A DNA stretch of 64,000 nt from Rhodothermales bacterium. GTDB lineage: Bacteria > Bacteroidota > Rhodothermia > Rhodothermales > JANQRZ01. Where the stretch lies: positions 1 to 64,000 of the forward strand of contig JANQRZ010000011.1 of assembly GCA_028284265.1 (NCBI GenBank), in the 5' to 3' direction. The translations under genes were made by a program, and so were the position numbers. The number at the start of each line of letters is the position of its first letter. Within the stretch, counting starts at the first letter, position 1. A model generated the notes under the pieces. The model made no database searches. It saw nothing but the letters and a program-made list of their open reading frames with translations, and had not been told where the DNA came from. This document shows positions 26,562 to 34,196 of this stretch, piece by piece.

Positions 26562-27515
26562 ATGCAAGACACCACTGCTGTCGCCACCAAAGACCCCGGC
26601 GCATTCAACCCCGCTGACCTGATGGGCCTCGAGTTCTGGCTCGGGATCGGAGCCGTCGCGCTCCGCGTCATCATCATCATCGCGGTCGCCCTGTTCATTA
26701 TCGGGCTGGTGCGGAAGCTGATGCTGCGGTGGCGCGCCGAGACGGAAGACCTCCCAGCCATCGACCCACGCCGCCAGCGGGCGTTCACGGTCTCCAACCT
26801 CATCATGTCGGCGACGCGCTACGTCGTCTGGACGATGGCGGCGATCACCGTCCTCTCCGAAATCGGTCTCGACATCGGGCCGCTGCTGGCTGGCGCGGGT
26901 ATCGCAGGCCTCGCCATCGGCTTCGGCGCGCAGACGCTCGTCAAGGACGTCATCTCGGGCGTCTTCCTCCTCTTCGACGACATCATCCACGTCGGCGACC
27001 TCGTCACCATCGGCTCGCACACGGGCACGGTCGAGGGCATCAGCCTCCGGCTCGTCAAGGTCCGCAAGTTCGACGGCGAGTTGGTGATGATCCCGGCGGG
27101 GGACCTCCGGGCGTTCGGCAACAAGAGCATGGGCTTCGCGCGCGTGATCGTGCCCATCGGCGTCTCTTACGAGCAGGACCTCGATGAAATCCTAGAGGTG
27201 CTGAACGAGATCGCCAGCGAGTGGGCGGCGGTGCCCGAGAATAAGGAGGTGATGCTGGAGGAAGCCCCAACGGTGCAGGCCGTCACGAACCTCGGCGACT
27301 CGTCGGTGGAGGCGCGGATCGTCGTGCAGGTCATCCCCGGCGAGCAGTTCCCTTCGGAGCGGGAGCTTCGAGCGATGATCAAGCGCCGCTTCGACGCGGA
27401 CGGCATCGAGATTCCGTTCCCGCGCCGGACGGTCTATATGCGCCAAGAGCCGGACCCACCGGCGCGGTCGATCAAGCAGTCGCTGCCCCCTGCTGAGGAC
27501 GGCGATACGGAGTAG
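26562..27515 (+). CDS. Small-conductance mechanosensitive channel (MscS family)
   Basis: A 317-residue MscS-family channel that opens under membrane tension to release solutes after osmotic downshock. There is an N-terminal helix at about residues 28-50, two further helices near 83-130, and the pore-lining helix with glycine and alanine packing (LLAGAGIAGLAIGFGAQTLV) followed by VKDVISGVFLLFDDIIHVGD. The beta domain (residues about 140-200) reads GTVEGISLRLVKVRKFDGEL, VMIPAGDLRAFGN. The C-terminal domain has the usual PFPRRTVYM segment and a short acidic tail. The gene has its own upstream gap and is followed by an ABC-2 exporter operon. Confidence 0.93.
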   Translation: MQDTTAVATKDPGAFNPADLMGLEFWLGIGAVALRVIIIIAVALFIIGLVRKLMLRWRAETEDLPAIDPRRQRAFTVSNLIMSATRYVVWTMAAITVLSEIGLDIGPLLAGAGIAGLAIGFGAQTLVKDVISGVFLLFDDIIHVGDLVTIGSHTGTVEGISLRLVKVRKFDGELVMIPAGDLRAFGNKSMGFARVIVPIGVSYEQDLDEILEVLNEIASEWAAVPENKEVMLEEAPTVQAVTNLGDSSVEARIVVQVIPGEQFPSERELRAMIKRRFDADGIEIPFPRRTVYMRQEPDPPARSIKQSLPPAEDGDTE

Positions 27516-27552
27516 GCTGTAACCTGAGCGCGGCCTTGTCCGTCTTCTGTGC

Positions 27553-27647
27553 GTGTGGGGGTCTGGGAGGGTGAGTGTGTGGGAGGTCTCAGCATCAAGC
27601 GGGGCGCTCCTCCCTCTCACACCCCCATCCCCCAAACCCTCACACCC
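27553..27647. repeat. Octamer-based inverted array upstream of an ABC gene
   Basis: The left arm is GTGTGGGG, GTCTGGGA, GGGTGAGT, GTGTGGGA (27553-27584). The right arm (about 27608-27647), read on the minus strand, is GGGTGTGA, GGGTTTGG, GGGATGGG, GGTGTGAG. The right arm ends about 6 bases before ATG 27654 and replaces a Shine-Dalgarno site. Confidence 0.78.
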
Positions 27648-27653
27648 AAGCGA

Positions 27654-28610
27654 ATGCCTGCGCTCTCGACCCTCGGCCTCCACAAAACCTACCGCAGCAC
27701 CTTCGGCGCGAGCGTCGAGGCGCTGAAACCACTCGACCTCGATGTGGCTGAGGGCGAAATCTTCGGCCTCCTCGGCCCGAACGGCGCAGGCAAGACGACG
27801 CTTGTGAAGCTGCTTCTCGGGATCGTCCGACCGTCAGGCGGCGAGGGGCGGCTGTTCGGTCGGGACATCCTCGATCCCGCGGCGCGGCAAGCCATCGGCT
27901 TCCTGCCAGAGAGCCACCGCTTCCCATCCTATCTCACCGCCGCGCAGACGCTCGACCACTACGCCCGCGTGGCCGGGGTAGACACGGCAAATCGTGAGCA
28001 GCGCATCCCTGAGTTGCTGGAGCGCGTCCGCATGGCGAAGTGGGCGGACACCCGCGTCCGCAAGTTCTCGAAGGGCATGATGCAGCGCCTCGGCCTCGCC
28101 CAAGCCCTCATGAACGATCCCAACCTCCTCTTCCTCGATGAGCCGACCGACGGCGTGGACCCGGTCGGTCGCCGCGAAATCCGCGACCTGCTGCTGGAGA
28201 TCAGCGCCGACGGCACGACGATCTTCCTCAACTCGCACCTCCTGAGCGAAGTCGAGCAGGTCTGCACCCGCGTGGCGATTCTGAAAGAGGGCAACCTCGC
28301 CCGGATCGGATCGGTGGACGAGTTGACCGCGCAGGACCGGACCTACGAACTCCGCTGCACGCCGCTCCCCGATACGCTCGACGCGGACCTCCACGCTCTT
28401 TTTCACGAGGCAGCAGCCGCCAACGGAGCCAGCGATGAGGCACTCGTCCGATACCGACTTGCCGTGCAGGACCGCGCCCACCTCAACGCCGTGCTCGATG
28501 CGCTCCGAGTGGCGGCGGTCGAGATCGAATCGGTCCAACCGCTCCGGCAAAGCCTCGAAGACTTCTTCGTCGAGGTCGTCACTCCCAACACCGCCTCTCA
28601 CCCGGCCTAG
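27654..28610 (+). CDS. ABC-2 type exporter ATP-binding protein
   Basis: A 318-residue ATPase of the CcmA/NodI-like group. Walker A GLLGPNGAGKTT, signature RKFSKGMMQRLGLAQAL, Walker B LLFLDEPTDGVDP, and H loop LNSHLLSEVEQV are all intact. The C-terminal 100 residues after the ATPase core are the usual accessory domain. ATG 27654 (MPALSTLGLHKTYRS) is chosen; the open frame extends upstream only through the octamer array. The permease gene starts 7 bases after the stop, so the two form a transporter. The substrate is unknown; similar pairs in Bacteroidota serve copper-enzyme maturation, gliding or drug efflux. Confidence 0.9.
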   Translation: MPALSTLGLHKTYRSTFGASVEALKPLDLDVAEGEIFGLLGPNGAGKTTLVKLLLGIVRPSGGEGRLFGRDILDPAARQAIGFLPESHRFPSYLTAAQTLDHYARVAGVDTANREQRIPELLERVRMAKWADTRVRKFSKGMMQRLGLAQALMNDPNLLFLDEPTDGVDPVGRREIRDLLLEISADGTTIFLNSHLLSEVEQVCTRVAILKEGNLARIGSVDELTAQDRTYELRCTPLPDTLDADLHALFHEAAAANGASDEALVRYRLAVQDRAHLNAVLDALRVAAVEIESVQPLRQSLEDFFVEVVTPNTASHPA

Positions 28611-28616
28611 AACGCT

Positions 28617-29507
28617 ATGCTCGGCATCGTCTTGCTGACCCTCCGCGAGCTGCGGTCCAAGTTCATCATCGTCGGTCTCTTCGGCGTGGCGACGTTCGTA
28701 TGGCTGATGCTGACGTTCGCGCTCAACCTCGACATCGTGGACGGCACGCTGGCCGGGTTGAAGATTTTTGGGCAGGAGGCTTCGCTGGAGCACGAGGTTC
28801 AGGTCGAGAACCCAGAGACAGGCGAGGTAGAGACCCAGCAGCGCTTGCCATTCGGCGAAAACCCACTGGAGAACATCGTCGTGACCGTTGGACAGGTGGT
28901 GTCAGCGATCACGTTCTGGGTCGTCCTCCTGCTCGGGCTGTTCGCCACCGGCTCGCTCGTGACGAGCCTTATGGAGCGCGGACAGGTCGACCTGCTGCTC
29001 TCAAAACCGGTCTCGCGGACGACGCTGCTTGGCGGTCGACTCCTCGGCGTGCTGGCGGTGGTCTCGGCGTTGGTAGTCTACGTGCTCGGCGCGGTGTGGC
29101 TCGTGATGTCGATCAAAAGCGGCATCTGGAACGGCGGGTTCCTCTTGGGTGTCGGGACGGTCCTCGCGTTTTTCGCTGTGCTCTACGGCATCGTAACCTT
29201 CGTCAGCGTCTGGACCGAGAGCAATGCGCTCGCCCTCATCGTCGCGCTCGGCGTCATCGTGGCGTCGCTCGTCCTGATGACGGCGGGCGTAAGCCCCGAA
29301 GCAACCAACCAGATCCGGCAGCCTTGGCGCGAGGTCTACGTCGCTCTCTACCACGTTTTCCCGAAGTTCCCCGGTGGAACGGCGATGACATGGCGGCTCA
29401 CGGGTGGCGAACCCGTCGGATCGTGGTGGCCGCTCGCCTCGTCGGTTCTCTTCGGCGCGGCATGCTATGCCGGGGCCTTCGCACTTTTCCGGCGGAAGGA
29501 TTTTTAG
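28617..29507 (+). CDS. ABC-2 type transporter permease
   Basis: A 296-residue membrane protein with six predicted helices, the partner of the ATPase at 27654. It starts MLGIVLLTLRELRSKFIIVG, then has a periplasmic insert of about 50 residues (HEVQVENPETGEVETQQ) after helix 1, and further helices from about residue 85. The segment GSLVTSLMERGQVDLLLSKPVSRTTL is typical of NosY-like ABC-2 permeases, where a short cytoplasmic loop contacts the ATPase. The C terminus is basic (FRRKDF). A lipoprotein gene follows after 95 bases. No substrate can be assigned. Confidence 0.88.
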   Translation: MLGIVLLTLRELRSKFIIVGLFGVATFVWLMLTFALNLDIVDGTLAGLKIFGQEASLEHEVQVENPETGEVETQQRLPFGENPLENIVVTVGQVVSAITFWVVLLLGLFATGSLVTSLMERGQVDLLLSKPVSRTTLLGGRLLGVLAVVSALVVYVLGAVWLVMSIKSGIWNGGFLLGVGTVLAFFAVLYGIVTFVSVWTESNALALIVALGVIVASLVLMTAGVSPEATNQIRQPWREVYVALYHVFPKFPGGTAMTWRLTGGEPVGSWWPLASSVLFGAACYAGAFALFRRKDF

Positions 29508-29602
29508 CAGCGGCGCAACCTCACACGCACGCTACACGAACAAACCCGGAAGGCATCCGGCTCAGCACAGGCTGCCATCCTCTGAATTCGACCCGATCTT
29601 CC

Positions 29603-30574
29603 ATGAAACGCTCCTTTGCCTTCCTGACCCTGTTCGCGCTTCTCGCCGTAGGCTGCGAGAACGTGCAGTCGCCCGGCGAACTCACGCTCCAGACCCGCGA
29701 CGCCCTTGACGTACTTCCAGCAGGCGTAAAGACCGCGGGTATGATCAACCTTCAAGAGGCCCGCGACTCAGACGCCTTCGAGCTTGTCGGCGGCTCTGAG
29801 TTCTCGCTCGATAAGATCCAAGGCGAGCACGGGGCCCGCTTCGAGGACCTCATCACCGCCACCGGCTTCAACCCGGAAGAAGACCTCCACCGCATCTACT
29901 TTGGCTTCGCCGACTACAACGGTGAAGAGGGTGAGCCGTACTTCGTCGCCTATGCCGACTACGACCGCGCTCGCCTCGACGCCTACATCGACGACCAGCC
30001 GGACTTCGAGCTGACGCGCTCGACCTATGCCGATGTGCCCGTTTACCAAGCGCGCGACGAAGATAACGAGATGGCCTTCGCGCTCGTTAACGACGACATG
30101 ATGGTGGCTTCGTCGCTGCAAGGCGTCCACGAAATGCTCGACCGCATCGAAGCAGGCACGACCGGACTGAGTGGCGACGCCGAGATGATGCAACTCATCG
30201 GTCGCGCAGGTTATCCCGACGACATGTGGGTGGTCGTGCGCGGGTTTGAGCGACAGAGTCACCACGACGGTCACGATGACCCCTTCGGCCAAGCCGGACG
30301 CATGATGGAAGACGTCGTGATGTCCGTCGGATTCGAGAACAACGGCGTCGGCATCAAAGCCGTCGGCATGACGCAGACGGGGACCGACGCAGGCGATGTC
30401 GCCGATCTCGTGCGCGGGACGGTGGCGACGATGAAGATGTCGGTCAAGTCAGACCAAGCCATGCTCGACGCACTCGACCGCGTGGACGTGCGCGAGGTGC
30501 GCGGCGGCATCGAGGTGGATGCCTTTCTTAGCGAGGCCGCCCTTCGCTCGATGCGCGCTCAGGGCGATACCTGA
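29603..30574 (+). CDS. Putative lipoprotein, DUF3352-like
   Basis: A 323-residue lipoprotein. The signal peptide ends in the lipobox LLAVGC with C18 as the lipidated residue. The mature part has alternating alpha/beta content: residues 35-120 (DVLPAGVKTAGMINLQEARD, FGFADYNGEEGEPYFVAYADY), a second similar half (NEMAFALVNDDMMVASSLQG), and DMWVVVRGFERQ. This layout resembles DUF3352-type proteins, but the match is weak. A clear rho-independent terminator follows at 30598. It may be cotranscribed with the ABC-2 exporter upstream. Function unknown. Confidence 0.72.
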   Translation: MKRSFAFLTLFALLAVGCENVQSPGELTLQTRDALDVLPAGVKTAGMINLQEARDSDAFELVGGSEFSLDKIQGEHGARFEDLITATGFNPEEDLHRIYFGFADYNGEEGEPYFVAYADYDRARLDAYIDDQPDFELTRSTYADVPVYQARDEDNEMAFALVNDDMMVASSLQGVHEMLDRIEAGTTGLSGDAEMMQLIGRAGYPDDMWVVVRGFERQSHHDGHDDPFGQAGRMMEDVVMSVGFENNGVGIKAVGMTQTGTDAGDVADLVRGTVATMKMSVKSDQAMLDALDRVDVREVRGGIEVDAFLSEAALRSMRAQGDT

Positions 30575-30597
30575 TCCTGCATACGCTGGCTTTATGG

Positions 30598-30628
30598 CCC
30601 CTGTCGGCTCTGGTCGGCAGGGGTTTTT
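30598..30628 (+). terminator. Rho-independent terminator
   Basis: CCCCTGTC (30598-30605) pairs with GGCAGGGG (30616-30623), with one G-T pair, and five T residues follow directly. It lies 23 bases after the lipoprotein stop. Confidence 0.88.
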
Positions 30629-30694
30629 CATTGAGATCAGCGGCTCCGCCCTCCGCGTGCGTAGATTCCGCGCCGTCTCACTAGCCGCACTCGC

Positions 30695-31585
30695 ATGGTC
30701 TACACGCACGTCACCGGCGACCTTCCCCCGCTGGAAGCGCTTCCCGAAATCCCGCGCCCGAACCGCGTCCTGATGACGACGCCGAGCCATTTCCGCGTCG
30801 CCTACGTCATCAACCCCCACATGGCAGGCAATATTGGCTCGGTCGATACGGACAAGGCCCAGCAAGAGTGGGACGCCCTGCGCGATACCTACAGCGATCT
30901 CGGTGTTGAGGTCAGTGCGGTGGAGGGCGCGGCGGGCCTGCCAGACATGGTGTTCTGTGCCAATCAGACGCTCCCCTACCAGACGCCCGGCGGCGCGCGC
31001 GGCGTGATCCTCAGCCGGATGCATGCCCCTGAGCGCAAGCCCGAGGTCCAGCACTATGCCACGTTCTTCGAGGGTCAGAGCTACGAGGTTCACGCACTCG
31101 ACGCCGACTTGCCGGGCGATTTCGAGGGCATGGGCGACGCGCTCTGGCACCCCGGCCGCTATCTCCTCTGGGGTGGCTATGGCTACCGCACCGATGCCGA
31201 AGTCTACCACCGCCTCTCCACCGCTCTCGGCTTTCCGATTGCCGCGCTCGCACTCACAGACCCCGATTTCTACCACCTCGACACCTGCCTCTGCCCGCTG
31301 GACGAGCACACCGCGCTGATCTACCCCGGTGCATTCGACGACGACGGCCTCGGCCTCATCCACCACTACTTCTCCCGCGTGCTCGAAGCACCAGAGGACG
31401 AGGCCCGGAATCTCTTCGCCTGCAACGCCCACTCGCCCGATGGCGAGCACGTCATCATTCAGCGCGGCTGCGATGAGACGAACAAGCAACTCCGTGAGGC
31501 AGGCTACACCCCCGTCGAGGTAGACACCGACGAGTTTCTCAAGTCCGGCGGCTCTGTTTTCTGTATGAAGCTGATGTACTGGTAG
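30695..31585 (+). CDS. Arginine deiminase/DDAH-like amidinotransferase-fold hydrolase
   Basis: A 296-residue protein of the guanidino-group modifying superfamily, close to the dimethylarginine dimethylaminohydrolase branch. The substrate-side signature GLPDMVFCANQTLPY lies near residues 86-100. The catalytic histidine is in DFYHLDTCLCPLD near residue 192, and the nucleophile is C290 in SGGSVFCMKLMYW at the C terminus. These place it with hydrolases that convert methylated arginine or arginine to citrulline; the exact substrate is not decided. It is preceded by a terminator and followed by a glycosyltransferase whose start lies inside a heptamer array. Confidence 0.87.
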   Translation: MVYTHVTGDLPPLEALPEIPRPNRVLMTTPSHFRVAYVINPHMAGNIGSVDTDKAQQEWDALRDTYSDLGVEVSAVEGAAGLPDMVFCANQTLPYQTPGGARGVILSRMHAPERKPEVQHYATFFEGQSYEVHALDADLPGDFEGMGDALWHPGRYLLWGGYGYRTDAEVYHRLSTALGFPIAALALTDPDFYHLDTCLCPLDEHTALIYPGAFDDDGLGLIHHYFSRVLEAPEDEARNLFACNAHSPDGEHVIIQRGCDETNKQLREAGYTPVEVDTDEFLKSGGSVFCMKLMYW

Positions 31586-31616
31586 GCCAAGCTGCGAAGT
31601 CGAGGGCCGGGGGGCC

Positions 31617-31644
31617 GACTTCTGACTCTCGATCCTCGACCCTT
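31617..31644. repeat. Heptamer array running into a TTG start codon
   Basis: GACTTCT, GACTCTC, GATCCTC and GACCCTT follow each other exactly at 7-base spacing. The last unit includes the first two bases of the TTG start codon of the glycosyltransferase. A short inverted segment, AAGTCGAGGG, lies just upstream near 31598. Confidence 0.75.
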
Positions 31645-32401
31645 GACTATATCCATCATCATCCCGGCACTGGACGAAGAAGAGGCGCTTCCCGCGACGC
31701 TGGAACGTGCGCTCGGGCAGCCGGGGCCGAAGGAGATCATGGTGGCCGATGGTGGATCAGGCGATGCGACGCGGCAGATTGCAGAAGACGCTGGCGCGAC
31801 GGTCGTATGCTCACCGCGTGGCCGGGCGAGGCAGATGAACGCCGGAGCCGACGTGGCAACGGGTGACGCCCTCCTCTTCCTCCACGCCGACACCCTCCTG
31901 CCTGACGGCGCACTCGACCGCGTGCGCGAAGCTCTCACCGGCGGAGCCACCGCGGGCTGCTTCCGGCTTCGCTTCGACCGGGGCGGCTTCTGGCTCTGGC
32001 TCTGGACCCGCCCGATCTGGATGCACTGGCACCGCTGGGCCTTCGGCGACCGGGCCCTCTTCGTTCGGCGTGCCGACTTCGACGCGGTCGGCGGCTTCCC
32101 CGACCAGCCGATCTTCGAGGAGCTGGACTTGGTACAGTCGCTGCGAAGGCGAGGGAAGTTTGTGTTCCTGCCCGAGGCGGTCGTGACCAGTGCGCGGCGG
32201 TTCGCAGAGGTTGGGGCGCTGCGGCAGCAGCTTCGCAACTGGGCGTTGTGGGGCGCGTGGCTCATCGGCGTGGAGCCAGCACGGGTAGCGCGGTTCTATC
32301 CGCCGCACAAAGAAACGACGGGAGCGGGCACCCACCATGCCCGCCCCCGCCGCACCGGAGACTCTAGAGCCGTAGACTCAGAGGTCATCTCCCGAACCTA
32401 G
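31643..32401 (+). CDS. TIGR04283-type family 2 glycosyltransferase
   Basis: A 252-residue GT2-fold protein (SIIIPALDEEEALPATLE, MVADGGSGDATRQIAEDAG, LLFLHADTLLPDGALD) of the transferase family often linked to arsenosugar or selenium-domain loci. The conserved middle RLRFDRGGFWLWLW and FGDRALFVRRADFDAVGGFPD are clear. The start is taken as TTG 31643 because homology begins immediately and no ATG is available nearby. The natural end is near YPPHKET; the final 30 residues run through a hairpin and overlap the end of the convergent lipoprotein gene by 3 bases, so the tail is probably a chance extension. Donor and acceptor are unknown. Confidence 0.8.
   Translation: MTISIIIPALDEEEALPATLERALGQPGPKEIMVADGGSGDATRQIAEDAGATVVCSPRGRARQMNAGADVATGDALLFLHADTLLPDGALDRVREALTGGATAGCFRLRFDRGGFWLWLWTRPIWMHWHRWAFGDRALFVRRADFDAVGGFPDQPIFEELDLVQSLRRRGKFVFLPEAVVTSARRFAEVGALRQQLRNWALWGAWLIGVEPARVARFYPPHKETTGAGTHHARPRRTGDSRAVDSEVISRT
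32324..32344. terminator. Hairpin between convergent genes
   Basis: GCGGGCA pairs perfectly with TGCCCGC around a seven-base loop. It lies inside the 3' end of the glycosyltransferase frame, about 55 bases before the end of the convergent lipoprotein gene. It has no T tract on either strand; a bidirectional transcription barrier is possible. Confidence 0.45.
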
Positions 32402-33414
32402 AACTCAAGCTCACCGAGTTCGCTGATCGGGAAAGCCGCGGTGAAGCTTCCACCGGTGAAGATCGTATACATCGTGCCTTGGCGGTTGATGAGGTAGACA
32501 TCGCCGGTTTCTTCTTGGAAGAAAGCTGCACCCACCGACGAGATCGGGGCGGAGCCGTCGCCGAAGTCGGCTGGGAAGGAGAACACGTTCGTGAACCCAT
32601 CGGAGCCGGTGTACCATTCCTGCCACTCGGTCCCGTTCAGGTTGAAGATGACAACCCGTTCACCGTCAGAGCCATAGGCTGCGCCGACGCCGTTGAGATC
32701 GTAGCCAGCGTCGTCGAACTCTTCCTCGAACGAGGCCTCTGTGTCGAAGTCTGCCGTGTCACGCTCGTACTTGGTGTACGTGTCACCGTCGCGTGCAAAG
32801 AAGATGGTTTCCTCGTCGCCGAACACGCTCGCGGCAGCCCCCACGTCATCGAGCGGGATGTTGCCGTTCTCGACATCGTTCAGGTCGTCGGCATCGGATA
32901 CGGCACCGGTGACTGGGTTGAAGAGCAGGAAGCGGTCACCGTCCGTGTTGAAGAAGTTGATGCGGCTGTCGCCCGCATTCGGATAGGCCGCGCCGAGTTC
33001 CTGGCTGGCGCTGCCGCTTCCACCGCCAAAGGAGAACGTAGCTGACGTGCCATTGGCAACGTTGCCTGCCGCATCACGGACACCGTTGGCCGTGACGGTA
33101 TAGGTCTCGCGGTCATCGTCGTCGAGTTCAGCGGCCAGCACGAGTGTCACTTGGGCACCGTTGGCGTTGGCAGAGGCGACGGTCGCACCAGGCGTAACCG
33201 TAAACGCGCTGGCCGACACCGAGGTCGGATCGAGGGCTTCGTCGAAGGTCGCCGTGACGGTCATGCCGTCAGAGTTTGCCGAGACGAGGCGGGGTGCGGT
33301 GGTATCGCTGCCATCGCCATCGCCGTCGCTGCTGCTGTCGCAGGCGGCCAGGCTGAAGGCAAGGAAAAGCGCAGCAAAGACGCGGAGAAGCGAACGGGTT
33401 GTGGAGGTCGTCAT
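32398..33414 (-). CDS. Lipoprotein with SbsA/Big-like domain
   Basis: A 338-residue lipoprotein: signal peptide ending in FSLAAC, lipid at C25, followed by an acidic low-complexity linker (SSSDGDGDGSD). Residues about 38-130 form an SbsA Ig-like or Big domain (TAPRLVSANSDGMTVTATFD, TVTANGVRDAAGNVANG). The rest contains repeated strands ending in FLLFN, IFFARDGDTYTKYE, VVIFNLNGTEWQEWY, VYLINRQGTMYTIF, each preceded by GAAY or GAAF blocks, like a four-bladed hemopexin-type propeller. It is probably on the outer membrane. Its stop overlaps the convergent glycosyltransferase end. Function unknown. Confidence 0.8.
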   Translation of the reverse strand: MTTSTTRSLLRVFAALFLAFSLAACDSSSDGDGDGSDTTAPRLVSANSDGMTVTATFDEALDPTSVSASAFTVTPGATVASANANGAQVTLVLAAELDDDDRETYTVTANGVRDAAGNVANGTSATFSFGGGSGSASQELGAAYPNAGDSRINFFNTDGDRFLLFNPVTGAVSDADDLNDVENGNIPLDDVGAAASVFGDEETIFFARDGDTYTKYERDTADFDTEASFEEEFDDAGYDLNGVGAAYGSDGERVVIFNLNGTEWQEWYTGSDGFTNVFSFPADFGDGSAPISSVGAAFFQEETGDVYLINRQGTMYTIFTGGSFTAAFPISELGELEF

Positions 33415-33565
33415 GGTTTCAGTCGGTTGGATTGGGTTGCAAAGTCGGGGGCCAGTGATCGGCCTTCACTCCCTCACGCAAGGTTCCGACGGACAACCGA
33501 TCACGCCCCGCGATTTTCTCCGATTTCAGCCCGTAGTTTCTCCCCTCTTCCCACCACCTTGTTTC

Positions 33566-34138
33566 ATGGAGCACGACATCACGGCCCTGCTCGCAGACCT
33601 CAGCGACGGCGACGAGAACGCCGTCAATGTGATCCTGCCGCGCATCTACGACGAGCTTCAGGCGATGGCGCACGGTCAGCTTCGCCGCGAGCGGGCCGAC
33701 CATACGCTCAACACGACGGCCCTCGTCCATGAGGCATACCTCAAGCTCGTCAAGCAGGACCGCGTGACGTGGCAGAATCGCGCCCACTTCTTCGCCATTG
33801 CCTCGACCGCCATGCGGCGCATCCTCGTCAACTACGCCCACAAGCGCAACGCCGAGAAGCGCGGCGGCGGCGAGGCCCTCGCTACATTCGACGAGGGCAT
33901 GGGCAGCCCGGCACGGGAGACGAAGGCAGAGGAACTCATCGCCCTCGACACGGCCCTCGAACGACTCTCCGCGATGAATGAGCGGCAGGGCAAGGTCGTC
34001 GAGTACTGGTTTTTCGGCGGGCTTACACAGGAAGAGATCGCCGAAGTGCTTGGCATCTCAGTGCCGACCGTTCGGCGCGACTGGACGTTTGCCAAGGCGT
34101 GGCTCAGTCGTGAACTGGCCGATGAGCTACCCGAGTGA
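33566..34138 (+). CDS. ECF sigma factor (TIGR02999-type)
   Basis: A 190-residue ECF sigma factor of the type found next to Ser/Thr kinases. Region 2 has HDITALLADLSDGDENAVN, LVHEAYLKLVKQ and NRAHFFAIASTAMRRILVN; region 4 has LERLSAMNERQGKVVEYWFF, GLTQEEIAEVLGISVPTVRR. ATG 33566 is chosen by homology; the frame continues upstream without support. The kinase gene starts 58 bases downstream on the same strand. In this arrangement the kinase is thought to activate the sigma factor or its partners. No anti-sigma factor gene is present, which fits a phosphorylation-controlled type. Confidence 0.92.
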   Translation: MEHDITALLADLSDGDENAVNVILPRIYDELQAMAHGQLRRERADHTLNTTALVHEAYLKLVKQDRVTWQNRAHFFAIASTAMRRILVNYAHKRNAEKRGGGEALATFDEGMGSPARETKAEELIALDTALERLSAMNERQGKVVEYWFFGGLTQEEIAEVLGISVPTVRRDWTFAKAWLSRELADELPE

Positions 34139-34196
34139 TCGATGATGACAACATTTCCTGCGTATTGGTCTGAAGGCCCTCTCTCCACTGACTCCG

